From: Branchiostoma floridae
Taxonomy: Eukaryota > Chordata > Leptocardii > Amphioxiformes > Branchiostomatidae
Assembly: GCF_000003815.2 (NCBI RefSeq)
Contig: NC_049995.1
Location: 4,169,747-4,233,746, forward strand
Direction: 5' to 3'
DNA length: 64,000 bases
Shown: in pieces, positions 28,481-40,385 of the stretch
How the letters are laid out: each line of letters begins with the position of its first letter
Numbering within the stretch: the stretch's first letter is position 1
Made by a program: the position numbers and the translations under genes
Notes under the pieces: generated by a model
Database searches by the model: none
Told to the model about the DNA's origin: nothing
The model's input: only the letters and a program-made list of their open reading frames with translations

Positions 28481-30140
28481 TGCAGGTGATGAGGACAAAT
28501 TTAGAGTCCATTCCAAGTCACTGTGGATGTTTGTTTGTATGTCCAGGACATTTGATACTTCTAATGTATATTTCAAATGCTGTTTTAATTCTATAATTAT
28601 TAACCTTGTTCTGTTAAACTTTGGAAATCTTCATAATGTGCCGTTTGATACTTCTAATGGTTTCTAAATAATGATAACAGCATTCTACCAATATTTATCA
28701 TTTTTTGTACCATTTTGTAAATGGTTCAGTGGGCTGGGAAGATAGCAATTCACACATCCTTGCAAACTATGGCAGGGTGTCATGTAACAATGGCTCACTA
28801 CAAACGACTCCCCAGCACCCAGCAGGGAAATCTAAAAACATACAGAGGCAACAATAGGGCTTACTTTAATGGGGGCAATAAACTAATTTTGCCATTTGGC
28901 AGTAGTTTGATAGTTCTTAGAAATAATGATATTTTGTACAATTACTTTCAAAATGTTTCTAAAATATTAAAAGAAATCAAAGTAGATTAACATTTTCTTA
29001 GTCAATTTTGAAAGAAAAATTATTTGTTGTGGCTCAGATATTCTTTTATTGAAAATGATTCAGACTTATTACAAATATCACCTAAAACCCTCATTGTGAC
29101 TTGGAATGGACTCGTGTTTCCTACCGCATTACTGTAGATGTAGAATGACTCATCCAATGAATTGTTTGTCAATAGCAAAGTCAGATTATTTTTATTAATG
29201 ATTTCCCATAGTTATCTTAAAATTGATGAAACCATTTGGCTGAAGATGAGGTGGCTGTCATGGGCATATTTGGGCCTGTTGTGGTCGTGTTGGTGGTTAC
29301 TAGTCTTTTCGTCCCCTAGACCATTCGTCCCCGTCCTCGGCATGGACGTTTCGTCCTCGAATGATGCTTGTCCATGCAACAAGTTATTGTCAAGTCACAA
29401 AATTTCTATAAGAGTTTTTATCAAACTTCTATTAAAAAAAGTACATTTTTGATTTGTTTTAGTCTTCCACTTTCGATAACCGGCACAAAACGGACGAGTA
29501 AAAAATTTTCATGCCGCCGGGTCGGCCATCTTGGATGTTTACGCATGTTGAAAAGCGCTCGTGCGCACCTTTTACCGAGTTTGTCTGAGTAAATAAGCAA
29601 ACTTATAGGATACTTTAACAACATAATCGACTGTATGCACATTTTGAAAAACTTTAAGATATTCATGTTGGTGAATTCACCAATGATCCGGACCGACTGG
29701 AATTATATTGTAGTCAGAGTATGGCGCCGTCCAACGAAGGACTGAGCAACTATTTTCCCGATATAAGCGGTCGGAAAATGCTTTCAAAGTATTAGATTCA
29801 ATCAACTACGGAATAGGGCGTTATAAAATGTCTTATAAGTTACCTTTTGGGGGTTAAACACTGTAACATGACGAGGACGAAAGAACCATGACGAGGACGA
29901 AACATCCAAATCGGGGACGAAAGGACTATGGGACGAAAGATCTAGGGGAGGAAAAGACCTGATACCGTGTTGGTGAGGTGGTCATGTTGGGCAGTCTACT
30001 CTTATGTCCCAAGTAGACGTAAAATATTGAATGTTTGGGTTTTTCTGCCCATATTTCCGCGTTTTTTTTTTTGCTCACAATTTGTCGGCTTGATTACCAA
30101 CATTGTGCATGGCAATATCAATCATTTGGGCTAGGTCAGT
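28481..30140. other. Intergenic, with one large inverted-repeat element
   Basis: No gene is recognised outside the element at 29301-29960. Confidence 0.35.
29301..29960. mobile_element. Inverted-repeat element, 660 bp, with GACGAAAG sub-repeats
   Basis: The left end TAGTCTTTTCGTCCCCTAGA is matched by the complement AGGTCTTTTCCTCCCCTAGA at the right. Both ends carry runs of short sub-repeats: TTCGTCC on the left (29307-29360) and GGACGAAAG on the right (29870-29945). Such sub-terminal repeats are typical transposase-binding arrays. Outside, CGTGTTGGTG is present on both sides (29286 and 29967), a possible 10-bp flank duplication offset by a few bases. No transposase ORF is present. Confidence 0.65.
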
Positions 30141-30141
30141 T

Positions 30142-30810
30142 GAATTGTGAGACGATCAAGACAGTGTTACTTGGTGAGAAAGATTAGTGGGTACTGAAAT
30201 CATGTGTAACTTATTGCTCGTGGTCAGTTGATCAGCATTTCCTCTGTAGTGGCCACCTGTCTATAGTGGCCACATTTCTCCAGTCCCTTGAGGTCTCATT
30301 GATGTATTACTCCGCTAGTGGGTACCCTAAAAGAGATCCGAGCCAAAAACTGAACGGCTGTATAGACGCATGTTTTTAGCGGTGAGAAATTCCCTTTTAG
30401 CCAGCGGAACTGATATCAAAAGTTAGATTGGTGAAATTTTGTTTCTAACTGAAGAAATAAGCAGGTAAAGTTTGGCAGCCGCGCGCTAGATCGGAGGTAC
30501 ACAGTCGTGGGTTCTGAGTGGTGCGGTTGTACAATAGCAGCGAAAAAGTGCCTTTTGTGGGGATTGACTAATCGTAGTTTGTAATTGCTATAAAAAAAGT
30601 TACTATGTATAGTTTACATTGGCAATTTTTTCCCACGATATAGGGTAAATGTGCTCGACAAAGAATGAAAAATCTGCTGAAATTTCATGTAGCTTCATTA
30701 GCTTCATTATGAACGCGCCCATTTAAACCACGAATTATAACATAGAAGTCTATGGGAAGAAGAAACTCATCAATGAGACCTTGAGTGGCAGCTATAGACA
30801 GGGTTGACTT
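30142..30810. mobile_element. Tc-like MITE (reverse copy of 18792-19265), split by another MITE
   Basis: Read on the minus strand, 30810-30782 and then 30290-30142 give a continuous match to the first part of the element at 18792. The match covers TCAACCCTGTCTATAG, GCCACTCA, AGGGACTGGAGAAAT and CACATGATTTCAGT, up to CACTAATCTTTCTCACC and about GTCTTGATCG. The far end is lost or diverged. The interruption is the MITE at 30291-30781. Confidence 0.75.
30291..30781. mobile_element. MITE, family B copy 2, 491 bp, nested in a Tc-like MITE
   Basis: Ends AGGTCTCATTGATG and CATCAATGAGACCT are perfect 14-bp inverted repeats. The flanks are TG on both sides (30289-30290, 30782-30783). In the uninterrupted host copy at 18.8 kb the same point reads CCACTCAAGGG with one such dinucleotide. 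The insertion therefore made a short duplication at a non-TA site. Confidence 0.8.
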
Positions 30811-30984
30811 TATACCTTTTATTACAAAATGGAGATAATATTATAATTTGAACAAGATATCTATAAGTATTAATTATTTCTACAACTAACTGATATGGTG
30901 CTCAGGTATTTTAAAGTAAATAACCTGCTTATCATGTTCTTTCCCTTGGACAGAAGTAGCATGGACATGGTCTACATGTCAATT

Positions 30985-31090
30985 TGGTAATTATCCGAGG
31001 GGGGGGGGGTATGTTTATTAGATTTTGAAGATGTGTGTGTGTGTGTGTGGGGGGGGGGTTATTCCGGGGGAGGGGGGGATGTTTATACAG
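30985..31090. repeat. G-run and (GT)n tract
   Basis: Runs of 7-11 G at 30999, 31050 and 31066 with a short (TG)n at 31032-31048. The left flank is the inverse of 27690-27785. It could form a G-quadruplex on the plus strand. Confidence 0.6.
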
Positions 31091-33990
31091 AAGAGTATGA
31101 CTCTATGGGGAAAATGTTTGGGTTTGAGAATAATCTGTGGGCCTGAGTTCGATCACAGCGTCGGACATGTTGTAAAGGATTGCTATCATCTTTTGGAAGG
31201 GATGTAAAACGGGGGTCCTGGCCTAAAATAGAACTACTTTGTCCCTACCTGGCCTGTCGAACTCTCCATGATATGATAATAAGGGCCGATTTACAAAAAA
31301 TAACTTGTCCTACGACCTTCCAAAGGCGGTGGGTGTCCCGTGTAAAAATGAAAAATACTCATTGTCAAAGAGCAATTGGATTAACCAAATGTATTTCATT
31401 TTCATTTCATATTCACACAAGTCATATACAAATTGAGAAAGATCATTGAGGAAGCAAATTATTTTCTTGATGAACGGATTTTTTTCCAAACATAATGGAG
31501 CGGGCGGTGGTAAAAAAAGAGGCATTTGAGACTGCCTGCCTTATTCCCAAAGCAGCCATGTTTAAAACAAATTATCCATACTGATTAATAGCAAGGAACA
31601 TTGAAATAGATTGGTGTGGCATTTGCGATCAAACACCTGTGTGTAGTGTATAATTTCTTCCTTTCTTATTATGCATTTCATTTTTACTTTCTAAACTGTA
31701 TTGGTCAGACCAGAGTCAGGCTATAGAGTTTCGGCCAAAGTTTAAGTAAAACAGCGTGCAAAATACCCACTTACGCACTTACGCAGCGCAACCACATTTT
31801 GCTTGGCGCAACTCAGGTTGCTACAAAGTATAAAAGAAAAAATGGCAATGGTTCCTGAACAATTTTAGTATGATCCATACTTCCTAAATTCAGAGTGGTA
31901 TGGGTGGAATTTGTCTGGTGCAGGTATGCAGAAAAAGTATTTCGAGCCCTGGATATGCAGCACTAGACTAGTTGCATTGTTGTTAACATGTTACCCTTTT
32001 CCAAATCTAACATGGCATCTTTACAATCTGTGGGCACTGGTTATTTATGGTTGTCTCATTTGTTTTCTCCTGTTAATGTGTGTGTAAACAAAGCGGTACA
32101 GAGCATAGTGCAAATTTGAAGAGCAGGATGGCCAGAGAAGGTGGGGTTATTTGCTCAGCTGTAAGTGGGAACAGCACACAAGCAAACATGTCACACACAG
32201 AAGCTGACCTATATTGTGCATGTTTGAAACTTCCCCACCCGTCAGAGTAACAAGTAGTAAACCCTTCAGAGTACAGTTTCTCACAACATTGTTGTATCAC
32301 AATGGTCCCATGTTTAAAGACTTGTCCAAATACTGTTCATGTTACTTGGGACAGACACACTCCAGGAAGTGGTTTTTCTTTGCCATTTTTAAATCATTTT
32401 GTGAATCAGTCACCTACATGGAGATGAAACTGTATTAAAGATACTCAAATTGAATTTGGAGTATGTAGCAATTGTTGTAGTATCAAGTGGTCTAGTCTAC
32501 CCCCCAAATAAAGAATACTAGCACTATGTGCAATGTATAAAAAATGTTCCTCAACATATTATTTCAAAGTTGTCGATGCCAAGAAATCTCGAAATATTAT
32601 TTTGTAATGTGCTTCTTGGAACTCATTAGATTGACTTTGTTATCTGGTGATCATCCCATTGAAACACATACTTCTGATTAAAAAACAGTAACCTCAGAAC
32701 AATGGGCAGATCATCCTCAGAAATCTAGTAATACAGTAGTATATTTTGGCTGGAGGCCTGCGTGTGTTAGCCTGGGACCTCAACTCACCCCTTGCCCCTA
32801 ATGGCCTCATTTGGAGGTATTTACTTGTAGATGTAGATGTAGTAGAGCTGATCTTGAAAATGATATTTGTAAAAGGTTTGCAGCATTCCCATCATGCTTC
32901 TCACGTCTGCATAAGGGGCAATACTATAAATACTGAAATGTTTGCTGTGGTTTTGTGTTTTTTTGTGGTGGCCGAGAACTCTAAACCACTGCAAACATTT
33001 TTCCATTTTCGTATGTGACTGCAGTATATGGCTTTATTGGGAACCACTACGAACACTCCTCCCAGCATGACACCCAGAGTGGACCTGAATGTTCTGTACT
33101 TTGTCCTCTCCCAGTTCCCAGGGCAGTAACTGCCCTTGTACCTCTCTGCAAACAGCCTTTTATGGGGATGACTTTCTGCATTCTCTGCCAGGTTTGCGGG
33201 TTTCTGAGTTGATCTAACCACATACAAAATGTGGCATGGATAGATTGTTGTAAAGGTCACTTAGCAGTCTGCATTGTACACGGCTAGAATAATGATGCAG
33301 TCAGGGGCTTGGATGTAGGCCAGACAGAGCAGGCCATGACAAATGGAAAGGTACACCCACATAGTATATTTTGGGCTGCTTGCCAACAGGTAGGTTATGC
33401 CATTGAGTTACTTTATAAGTAGACCTTGACCAACATTGTGCCTTTTCAATGGTTCAGTTGTTTTGATGACCCACAGTTATTGTGACAAACTAGTTTTGTG
33501 TCCAACATGTTATGCTATGAGACTTTTGTTATGTATGCAAGGACGAGAAGGGATGAACGTATCATCTTGATTTTTGGTTTGCTGATAGCTTAAGTAATGC
33601 TTGATACAATTTCACTGTATATGTGCTAAATAGATAAAATGAAATAAAATCAAAATATTCATCATGTGAATTGGGATCTTATTTGCATAATTGATGGCAA
33701 GATTTGAGGATAACTCCAGAAAGAAACAACAGAATTTTGGCCAATTATGAGGCTCGTCTACCATATGGAATGTGTATGATTTTACTCTTCCGGAGTATCA
33801 GGTTGCTCACAGCACTGACTGTTATCATGTTAACGTTAGGCCAGTCCAATTTGATGTTCCATGGATTCACTGCTCCTATTTTTCTGAATTTGGGGGAAAG
33901 TTGTATCTCGGCTCTGGACTACCAAAATGAAATCGTCTGAGCACGAGCTTTTGGCTGCAGTCTTGCACTCATAGAGGTGAGGGTTGAAGT
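31091..33990. other. Intergenic, no gene recognised
   Basis: Only a decayed family A MITE (32922-33028) and a stretch around 31700-31955 ending in TATTTCGAGCCCTGG are noted. The latter resembles the terminus of the element at 35955-36423. Open frames are short and have no domain signs. Confidence 0.35.
32922..33028. mobile_element. Decayed MITE, family A
   Basis: ACTATAAATACTGAAATGTT, then TGCTGTGGTTTTG, the mirrored AAACCACTGCAAACATTTTT and ACTGCAGTATAT follow the same order as 37919-38103 with many G/C to A/T changes. This is the pattern expected from loss of CpG. Confidence 0.5.
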
Positions 33991-33994
33991 CTTA

Positions 33995-34209
33995 GGCCCA
34001 ATCTACACACAGTTTTTACAGAGCAAAGCTGTCGGGGACCCCTGCTAAGCTATCGGTAAGGTATCGTATAAATGGTCCGGACCTTTCGGGAGAAATTTTC
34101 CCGATATCGTAATGGGGATATAGTAGTTCCATCTAGACGATGAAAAAAAGCTGTCGGCGAGAGGTTGTAGGCTCGCCGATATCGGGAAAAACTGTGTGTA
34201 GATAGTGCC
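33995..34209. mobile_element. MITE, family C copy 1, 215 bp
   Basis: The left end GGCCCAATCTACACACAGTT and the complement of the right end, GGCACTATCTACACACAGTT, are inverted repeats (18 of 20). TA flanks both sides (33993-33994, 34210-34211), pointing to Tc/mariner-type mobility. The inner part has CCGATATCG palindromes and GTCGGGGACCCCTGCTAAGC, which recurs at 39660-39705. Confidence 0.75.
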
Positions 34210-34211
34210 TA

Positions 34212-35954
34212 AGAAAGATGGCCGAAAATGACAATAGAAGGATAAGACATAAAAAGAGTGTGCTACAGTGAATGAGAGTGATTAGAATGAATGGAATGTT
34301 TGAAAGGCAATAGACTGTACACAGGTGTACTATGGAAGGACAAAAATGGAAAGAAGGTTTACACAGAAACAAAGAAGGTGAGGGATGAAAAGAGGGAAGG
34401 TCAAAAAGGGAAGATGCACAAAGCGGGAGTGAGGAAGGAAGAGGGGAAATGTGAGAAGTTGTTAAAGTAGTATGACTCTGAGAGGTATATAGATAAAGAG
34501 TATGTGATTCTTGCATTAAAAAAATTGTATCTCTACTCTACTTCTGTTGGGTTGCTGTGACACCTGTTAGATTCCCAAGTCTCATGGGACTGGTTCTTGC
34601 CAGAGATCTTTGATATTTATATTACGTGAGAAATGGGTTGGTATTGTCCGCACCAAGACTAATGATATTGGGCCTCCTAGTAAGTCATTTGCATAACATT
34701 AACAAAAGCTCTTAAAATTTCATGGATGTATAAGGTTGCCAAAGTTGATTAGAGCTTGTGTGACTTTATCAAATAAGATAAAATGTAATGAGTAACACAT
34801 AAATGTCTAAAGACATCATTCTACATAACAAACTTGGTTTATTTGGCGAAGGTATGTGTTCATGGAACTCTATTTTGAGAATGAGGTAATGTTGTTCCAT
34901 CACTGAAGGAGACTTGTGTTACCTGGGGGCACAGGAGCAGATAATGGGATAACGTGTTTGCTATAGGTTTGGGTATGGAAATCCTTTGACTCATCCATGA
35001 TCAAAAGACTTATTAGTAATGGCATATTTAGTGCAATTTCTTTGCAATATGGGGATGAATAAATAAGATTTGGGGTATGAATATACTAGTATAAGTTCCA
35101 AATAGACAACCTATGTTTAATCATCATGTACATTTTCACTTGTTACTCTGTGATGGAGGGTAACCTCCAACGACAGAGTATTGTTGTTGTCCAATGTGAT
35201 GAGTGTTTGCATCTGTATAATCTCTGTTCCCTTTGCCGCATTTATATGTAGTTTGGCATGTTGTCTGCACGCAGTTGCGCGATGATGCACATTTTTTTTT
35301 CCACGATAGATTCGATTTCTTTCCTGTTCGTCGTTATTTGTCTGTCTAGGACTGTCCATATCACCGGCATAATATATATTATATTGTTGCAACTGATGCA
35401 AAATATTTCAGTGAATGTTACCTATGGTCATTTCTTGAATTTGAAAGCACTGTAGCCCCTGGGTAGGGGTCTTAGCAAGCAGCCTATGTCAAATTTTCAA
35501 CATTAAAGCTTCTGTACATTTTTTAAAATGTTTTCACTGGCCGACTGGTCTGTGTTCTTTTTCTTTCTTCCGTGGCCACCCAATGAAGACTTTACACAAC
35601 GCAGAAAAGAAACTGCCTGCTTATTATCTTTTGTCCAAACCTTCCTGCTTATTGTCTTTTTTTTTCATTGGACAGAAGTAGCATGGACACAGTTGATTAA
35701 GGAAGCTGAAAAAAAGTTTCAGAACCTTTTTTTAAGTTTTAGGTATTGTATTGCTCTGTTTTTGTCGTAATTACTGAGCATTTGTGTCCACTAATGTAGT
35801 ACTGCCTGTACATAATTTTGCATGTATATTTTTCAAACGGCATGTAAAGTACATGCTAACATGCAATTTTGCATATTGTTTTGACTACATATATCTGGAC
35901 TCAACAACCAGAACCTCTGGCCCTTAAACCAGACTTAATGCAATTTTTTTCTGT
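34212..35954. other. Intergenic, dispersed repeat fragments
   Basis: The stretch 34680-34740 (AAGTCATTTGCATAACATTA and following) resembles 45166-45235. TTTATTTGGCGAAGGTATGT at 34838 resembles 57266. Both are short fragments of an unnamed dispersed repeat. No gene is recognised. Confidence 0.35.
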
Positions 35955-36423
35955 CAGGGGTCGAAATACACATACTTAACTTGCAATTTGCACATAATTT
36001 TTGAGATTTGCATGTAAAAATATTCTGAACTTGCAATATTGCATGTTGAAAATACCTAGCCTATAGTAAAAATACTGAGGCATGGTGCCTTTGTTTGTCT
36101 GACGGGGATCGTCACCGGTCGTCAGTAGGTGTTATAAATAATCAAATTTGGCTTTGCTGCAAACTTACATGCTGATTATGTGGATATCTTTCCAAAATTT
36201 CAAGTTCTGTCTATACTTTCATGCGCCAATTTCTGTCAACCAAAAGTGACAGAATGGGCAAAATTCTTATCTGTCTTGAGCAACAAAATTCTGCCAAAGG
36301 ACGGAATGATAGATGCTGGCTGGAACATTTCAGTATTTTGCATGTAAATTTTTCAATTTGCACGTAAAATTTTTGCCAACTTGCAATTTTGCATGTAGCA
36401 AAAAAAATGTATTTCGACCCCTG
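35955..36423. mobile_element. Inverted-repeat element, 469 bp, CAGGGGTCGAAATAC ends
   Basis: The left end CAGGGGTCGAAATACAC and right end GTATTTCGACCCCTG are inverted. TCTGT is found on both sides (35950-35954 and 36424-36428), a 5-bp candidate duplication. hAT elements, which often start CAGGG, make 8 bp, so the class is uncertain. The interior repeats TTGCATGTAAA and AACTTGCAATTT several times, symmetrically from both ends. There is no ORF. Confidence 0.65.
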
Positions 36424-36769
36424 TCTGTCTTTCCATTTTTTTTTCTGAAAAGTCTTGGGGCCCTTATGATTTAAGAACTCCTTGGGCTTTTTCGTGAAAA
36501 CATTCTAAACACGATAGAAGAAAGGAACAACAGATTTTTAGCATTTGGGCATGTAGGTAGCTTGGCAAACATGTAATGATATGCATATTATGCTATTGAG
36601 TACTTGATTTACGTAAGTAATGAGGAAATTGTATTCCATTGTTTTTAATAATTGGATTTCAATAAATCTAAAATGTAATTCATGACAGGCACCAAATATG
36701 CAAATTAGGAACTGATTTACATATTCGACATAATCAATACAAAACTGCTAAATAAGAAACAGCTTAATC

Positions 36770-37300
36770 AGTCATATAATGTTTATATTACATTTTGATT
36801 TACTTATATCGTAAAATGATATTATGTATTGTTTGCTATGAGTTGTATGGACAGGTTTATGCATTAACCCCCCTAGGGCACATTGAAAAGCTCTGAGATA
36901 TATAGAAATAATAGAATACAACACGGTGTATTCTGTATCACCCGAGGTACCAGCCCGACCGCGGGAAAGATCCGACCCGCGGGAGGGCTGGGACCGGGGG
37001 CGATGCGGAATACACCGTGTTGTATTTTATCTATGTCATACCCACCTGAGAAAACACATGTTTCGATAGGAAATGCACCAGAAGTTGAGACAATGTTGTG
37101 TCCTCGAACAAAAGATTGTAACAACAGCAATTCAGCCCGTTTGAAAAAGTTTGATTTACTCGAAGGAAGCCCGTGTGATACAACTTAGAACCCGTGTGAT
37201 ATGGAAAGTTATCACACGGTCCGGAACACCTGTATCGAACGTTTTCGCAGCCCAGGTATGACATAAAAGGCGTTATGTCACCCCTGGTAAAATAAAACAA
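36770..37300. repeat. Dispersed repeat, copy 1, with internal palindrome
   Basis: TATCGTAAAATGATATTATG (36808), AGGGCACATTGAAAAGC (36875) and the sequence to GGCGTTATGTCACCCC (37269) occur in the same order at 53955-54560. There a SINE takes up the middle. The two copies share borders but differ inside. Confidence 0.5.
36914..37026. repeat. About 113-bp imperfect palindrome
   Basis: The left arm starts GAATACAACACGGTGTATTC and the right arm ends GAATACACCGTGTTGTATTT. Between them CAGCCC, GACCGCGGG and GACCCGCGGG continue the mirror to a centre near 36970. A single strand could form a long hairpin. There is no coding frame. Confidence 0.8.
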
Positions 37301-37918
37301 ACAGACAGACATTTCTGCATTTACATGTTCGCAAAACTCTGTTTGTCTTACCGAAATGTATAAAACCATTTTGATTTTTGGTTGCATCATGAACAGGGCG
37401 TTATTTTGGGCAAGATTCTAATTATGTTTTGATATGACAAACCCATGTTTTCCATAGAAACTATACTCCTCTGAACAGTAGTCTAATGGCAACACGTATG
37501 ATAGTGAGTTGAAAGCTCACAATCTTTCCTATTTGCCACTTGATCACTAGCCAGAATGGCTCATGGATCAATATTGGGAAGATTGTATGCACTGTAGCCT
37601 GATCAAGCAACAATACAATCATGTAGAGTGGGAAATGACTTTACTTATAGTCTAGGAAGGCAACACTCATGAAAGAGACAGACTACTCTGGATTGAACAT
37701 GGTCATAATTTTTCAATCAGTGAAAGTATTTTGTTGAGAAAGATTTTGAAGTACTATGTGGTTGTAAGCAGTGCTTTGTTTGCTTATTATGGAGTATCCA
37801 TCCATTGACTACTTGAATGGACAAGATGATGACGAAAGCGGTCCTCGTCGACTCGACGGACGAACAACGGGGATCCATCCATTGAAATTTTGCTAGTTCA
37901 AGAAGTTGTATTTGATAT

Positions 37919-38103
37919 ACTGTAAATGCAGAAATGTTCGCGGTGGACCACTTCACCGCGAACTTAAAACCACCGCGAACATTTTTCTATTATAGTATTA
38001 GACTACGGTCTATGGTGTTACCGCGAAATTAAAACCACCGCGAAAAGTTATTTTTCCCGCTACCGCGAAATTAAAGCCCCGCGAACTTAAATGCATTAAC
38101 AGT
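37919..38103. mobile_element. MITE, family A, best-preserved copy, 185 bp
   Basis: Starts ACTGTAAATGCAGAAATG and ends with the complement of ACTGTTAATGCATTTAAG. Inside, ACCGCGAA(A/C)TTAAA recurs five times, in one direction after the first arm. The family also occurs at 19551-19704 and 32922-33028. Confidence 0.75.
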
Positions 38104-38261
38104 CATCTTAGACAGCCATAATTCTCATTTTTGTATGAACAGATTCTAGCATGATCTTGTACTTGTAGGAAAGTGAACTCCAAGTTCCAAGGATATAGGG
38201 TGATGTTTTTTTTGCATGCTGTAAGTGATATTGAAAATAAGTACTGCCTTTAATAGATAGN

Positions 38262-38525
38262 GCGCAATTAGATGGTTTGGTCATGCAGGCAAGGTCGACG
38301 GGGTTAACAAAAACAATACTACAAGGGACAGTCCCAGGAAGCCGAAAGAGAGGAAGACAGAAGAAACGATGGGAGGACAACATAAAAGAATGGACCGGGC
38401 TGAACTTAGCGGAAGCCATAAGAGCGGCGGAGGATAGAGACAGGTGGAGAAGAATAGTGGACGAAGTCATGGTGTCCCAACGACCCACACAGAGGTCAAG
38501 GGATAGGTGAGGTGAGGATTAATAT
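38262..38525 (+). pseudogene. 3' fragment of a LINE ORF2
   Basis: The frame 38277-38510 reads GTVPGSRKRGRQKKRWEDNI and RWRRIVDEVMVSQ, a common C-terminal tail of non-LTR reverse transcriptase polyproteins (GRP/QKKRW...). An unresolved base sits at 38262, at the left edge. No endonuclease or polymerase part remains, so this is a 5'-truncated dead copy. Confidence 0.7.
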
Positions 38526-39170
38526 AGAAATGATAGGTTATGAATTCCCCAATCTGTGAAGTTAAGATAATGATGAATTATTGCTTGGATAAACATGCAG
38601 CATTACATGATGCTGATAGGATCATGTTGGCAAAGTGTAAAACAATACAGGCCCCACTGAATGTCATATGTCATTTATGCATTGCAGTTTTTATCGTCAT
38701 GTTACTGTTTCTTTCATTCGTCTTGAGTTTCTGATTATATAGTGGAACATTTTGATTCATACATTTGTTAACAGTGACAGCATAGTCCAACTCAAAATTC
38801 CCCTATTGCCATTTGACCAGGCCAGAGTCTGGTAGAAACAAATAATGTATGGCAAAAGTATTGTTGTATATAATTTCTAAAGCCTGTCTGCACAATCACG
38901 GAGACTGATGATAGGTTTAGATAGTGTGTGATGATAAACTGATGCTACTTTGTTGAATGTCATTCATGATATATAGCTTGTAAACAGGACAGTTGATTAA
39001 TGTCCAATCATACTATGAACATTACTTTAAACTTGAATTATAAGAAAGGGTAACAATTGTATATGGTAAAGCTAGAGCATTTATCTGTTTACCCTTTAGA
39101 AAACCTGTCAATGTTGATATGTTTATCCAATAAATATTACTGAGTTCTGCCACAAACCATGTTCTGATTC
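38526..39170. other. Intergenic, nothing recognised
   Basis: AT-rich sequence without repeats or coding signals that I can name. Confidence 0.4.
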
Positions 39171-39175
39171 AAAAT

Positions 39176-39640
39176 CATGGGTAAATTTGGGTAATTCTTG
39201 GAAGTGATCGGTAAACTTCCAGCTAAATGTGGGTAAAGGGGTAAATATGGCATTGAATATTCTGGTAAAGGTTGCATAAATCCAAGGTAAATACAGGTAA
39301 ATGGGGGTAAACATGGCATTGAATATTCTGGTAAATGTTTGTATAAATCCGAGGTAAATATGGGTAAATACAGCTATATGAGATATACTCCGCCTGGTAA
39401 ATGTCGGTAAATGCGCAAAATATATGAGAAATACCTCGCACGGTAAATCTCGGTAAACGCATATTTACACGAACCTGGTAAATGTGGGTAAATCAGGCAA
39501 ACATTACCCGCTTTACCATGCGGGTAAATGCCTGGTATATTTGCACCTTTACCGGCGGGTAAATGTCGATAAATCCCGGGTAAATCTAAACTTTACCCGG
39601 CTATACATCGCATTTACCAATGTGGTAAATTCGACTTTTC
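39176..39640 (+). repeat. GGTAAA-rich degenerate array
   Basis: About 20 copies of GGTAAA(T/C) lie within 465 bases on the plus strand. A few complementary TTTACC words lie at the right end (39515-39615). Part of it is a 66-bp direct repeat: ATGGCATTGAATATTCTGGT occurs at 39247 and 39313. The words fit the consensus of a splice donor (G|GTAAAT). No gene is visible on either side to use them. Confidence 0.75.
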
Positions 39641-39655
39641 ATGCAGTGATTCGTA

Positions 39656-39890
39656 CGAAAGCTTAGCAGGGGTCCCCGATAGCTTAGCAGGGGTCCCCGA
39701 CAGCTTCCGCGCGCGTGTAGATGTGTCCCGACTTCGCGAAGGCTCATTAGCATACAACGCGGGCTCATTAGGCTATATAGCTGTTTATGACTGCAAGCGC
39801 CACAGGTGTCCCGCGGCCAGCGTTCCAGATCCCCCCCCGACACATCCACCGATATCGGTAAAAACTGTGTATAGATTTTACACAAGCTCT
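39656..39890. mobile_element. Decayed MITE, family C copy 2
   Basis: AGCTTAGCAGGGGTCCCCGA is present twice in tandem (39660, 39681). At the other end CGATATCGGTAAAAACTGTG and TATAGATT match the terminus of 33995-34209. The left terminus is missing. Confidence 0.55.
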
Positions 39891-40385
39891 CTCGCCGGCT
39901 GGGCTTAATGACCCCCTCCCCATAGGGTGGCGGCAATTGTAGGGCCGGCCGCTAGGGGCTTGATTTTAGTCAGGCTACCCCTGGCCCCAGCCCTGGTCGT
40001 AACTCATTTTCTGTGACAGCTAATTGCAGCAGATTTGGCCAAACATCCTCCCCTGATCTCTGGCATCTTTGAACCACAACCAGATTTTTTGCCTCCATGG
40101 TTTCGGCTTTAAAAATCTCCAAACCGTGCTCATGTAGTGTCATGTCCCGTGCCTTTTCTTTGCCAAATTGTACCAACCCCCTTCCCCACCGACTCACGTT
40201 AAACATTCAAGTTGAGAACGGAGTGCCAGAGTGAATCGTGAACCTTAAATCGTTTCTGCCATGTTTGGGTCAAATCATGAGGTTTTGTTAGATCATTCTA
40301 CCTATGCACAATGCATTTCTTTCCCGCTATAGTTGCAGCGTGTAACATGGATACCCTAGTTCTCTCTGTTAAAATGTCAATACAT

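Noticed and set aside
31700..31955. Second copy of the CAGGGGTCGAAATAC element
   Set aside because: Only one end (TATTTCGAGCCCTGG) resembles it; the left terminus could not be found.
34133..34516. Minus-strand 127-residue frame rich in serine, proline and leucine
   Set aside because: Purine-rich low-complexity DNA overlapping a MITE end; no splice or domain support.
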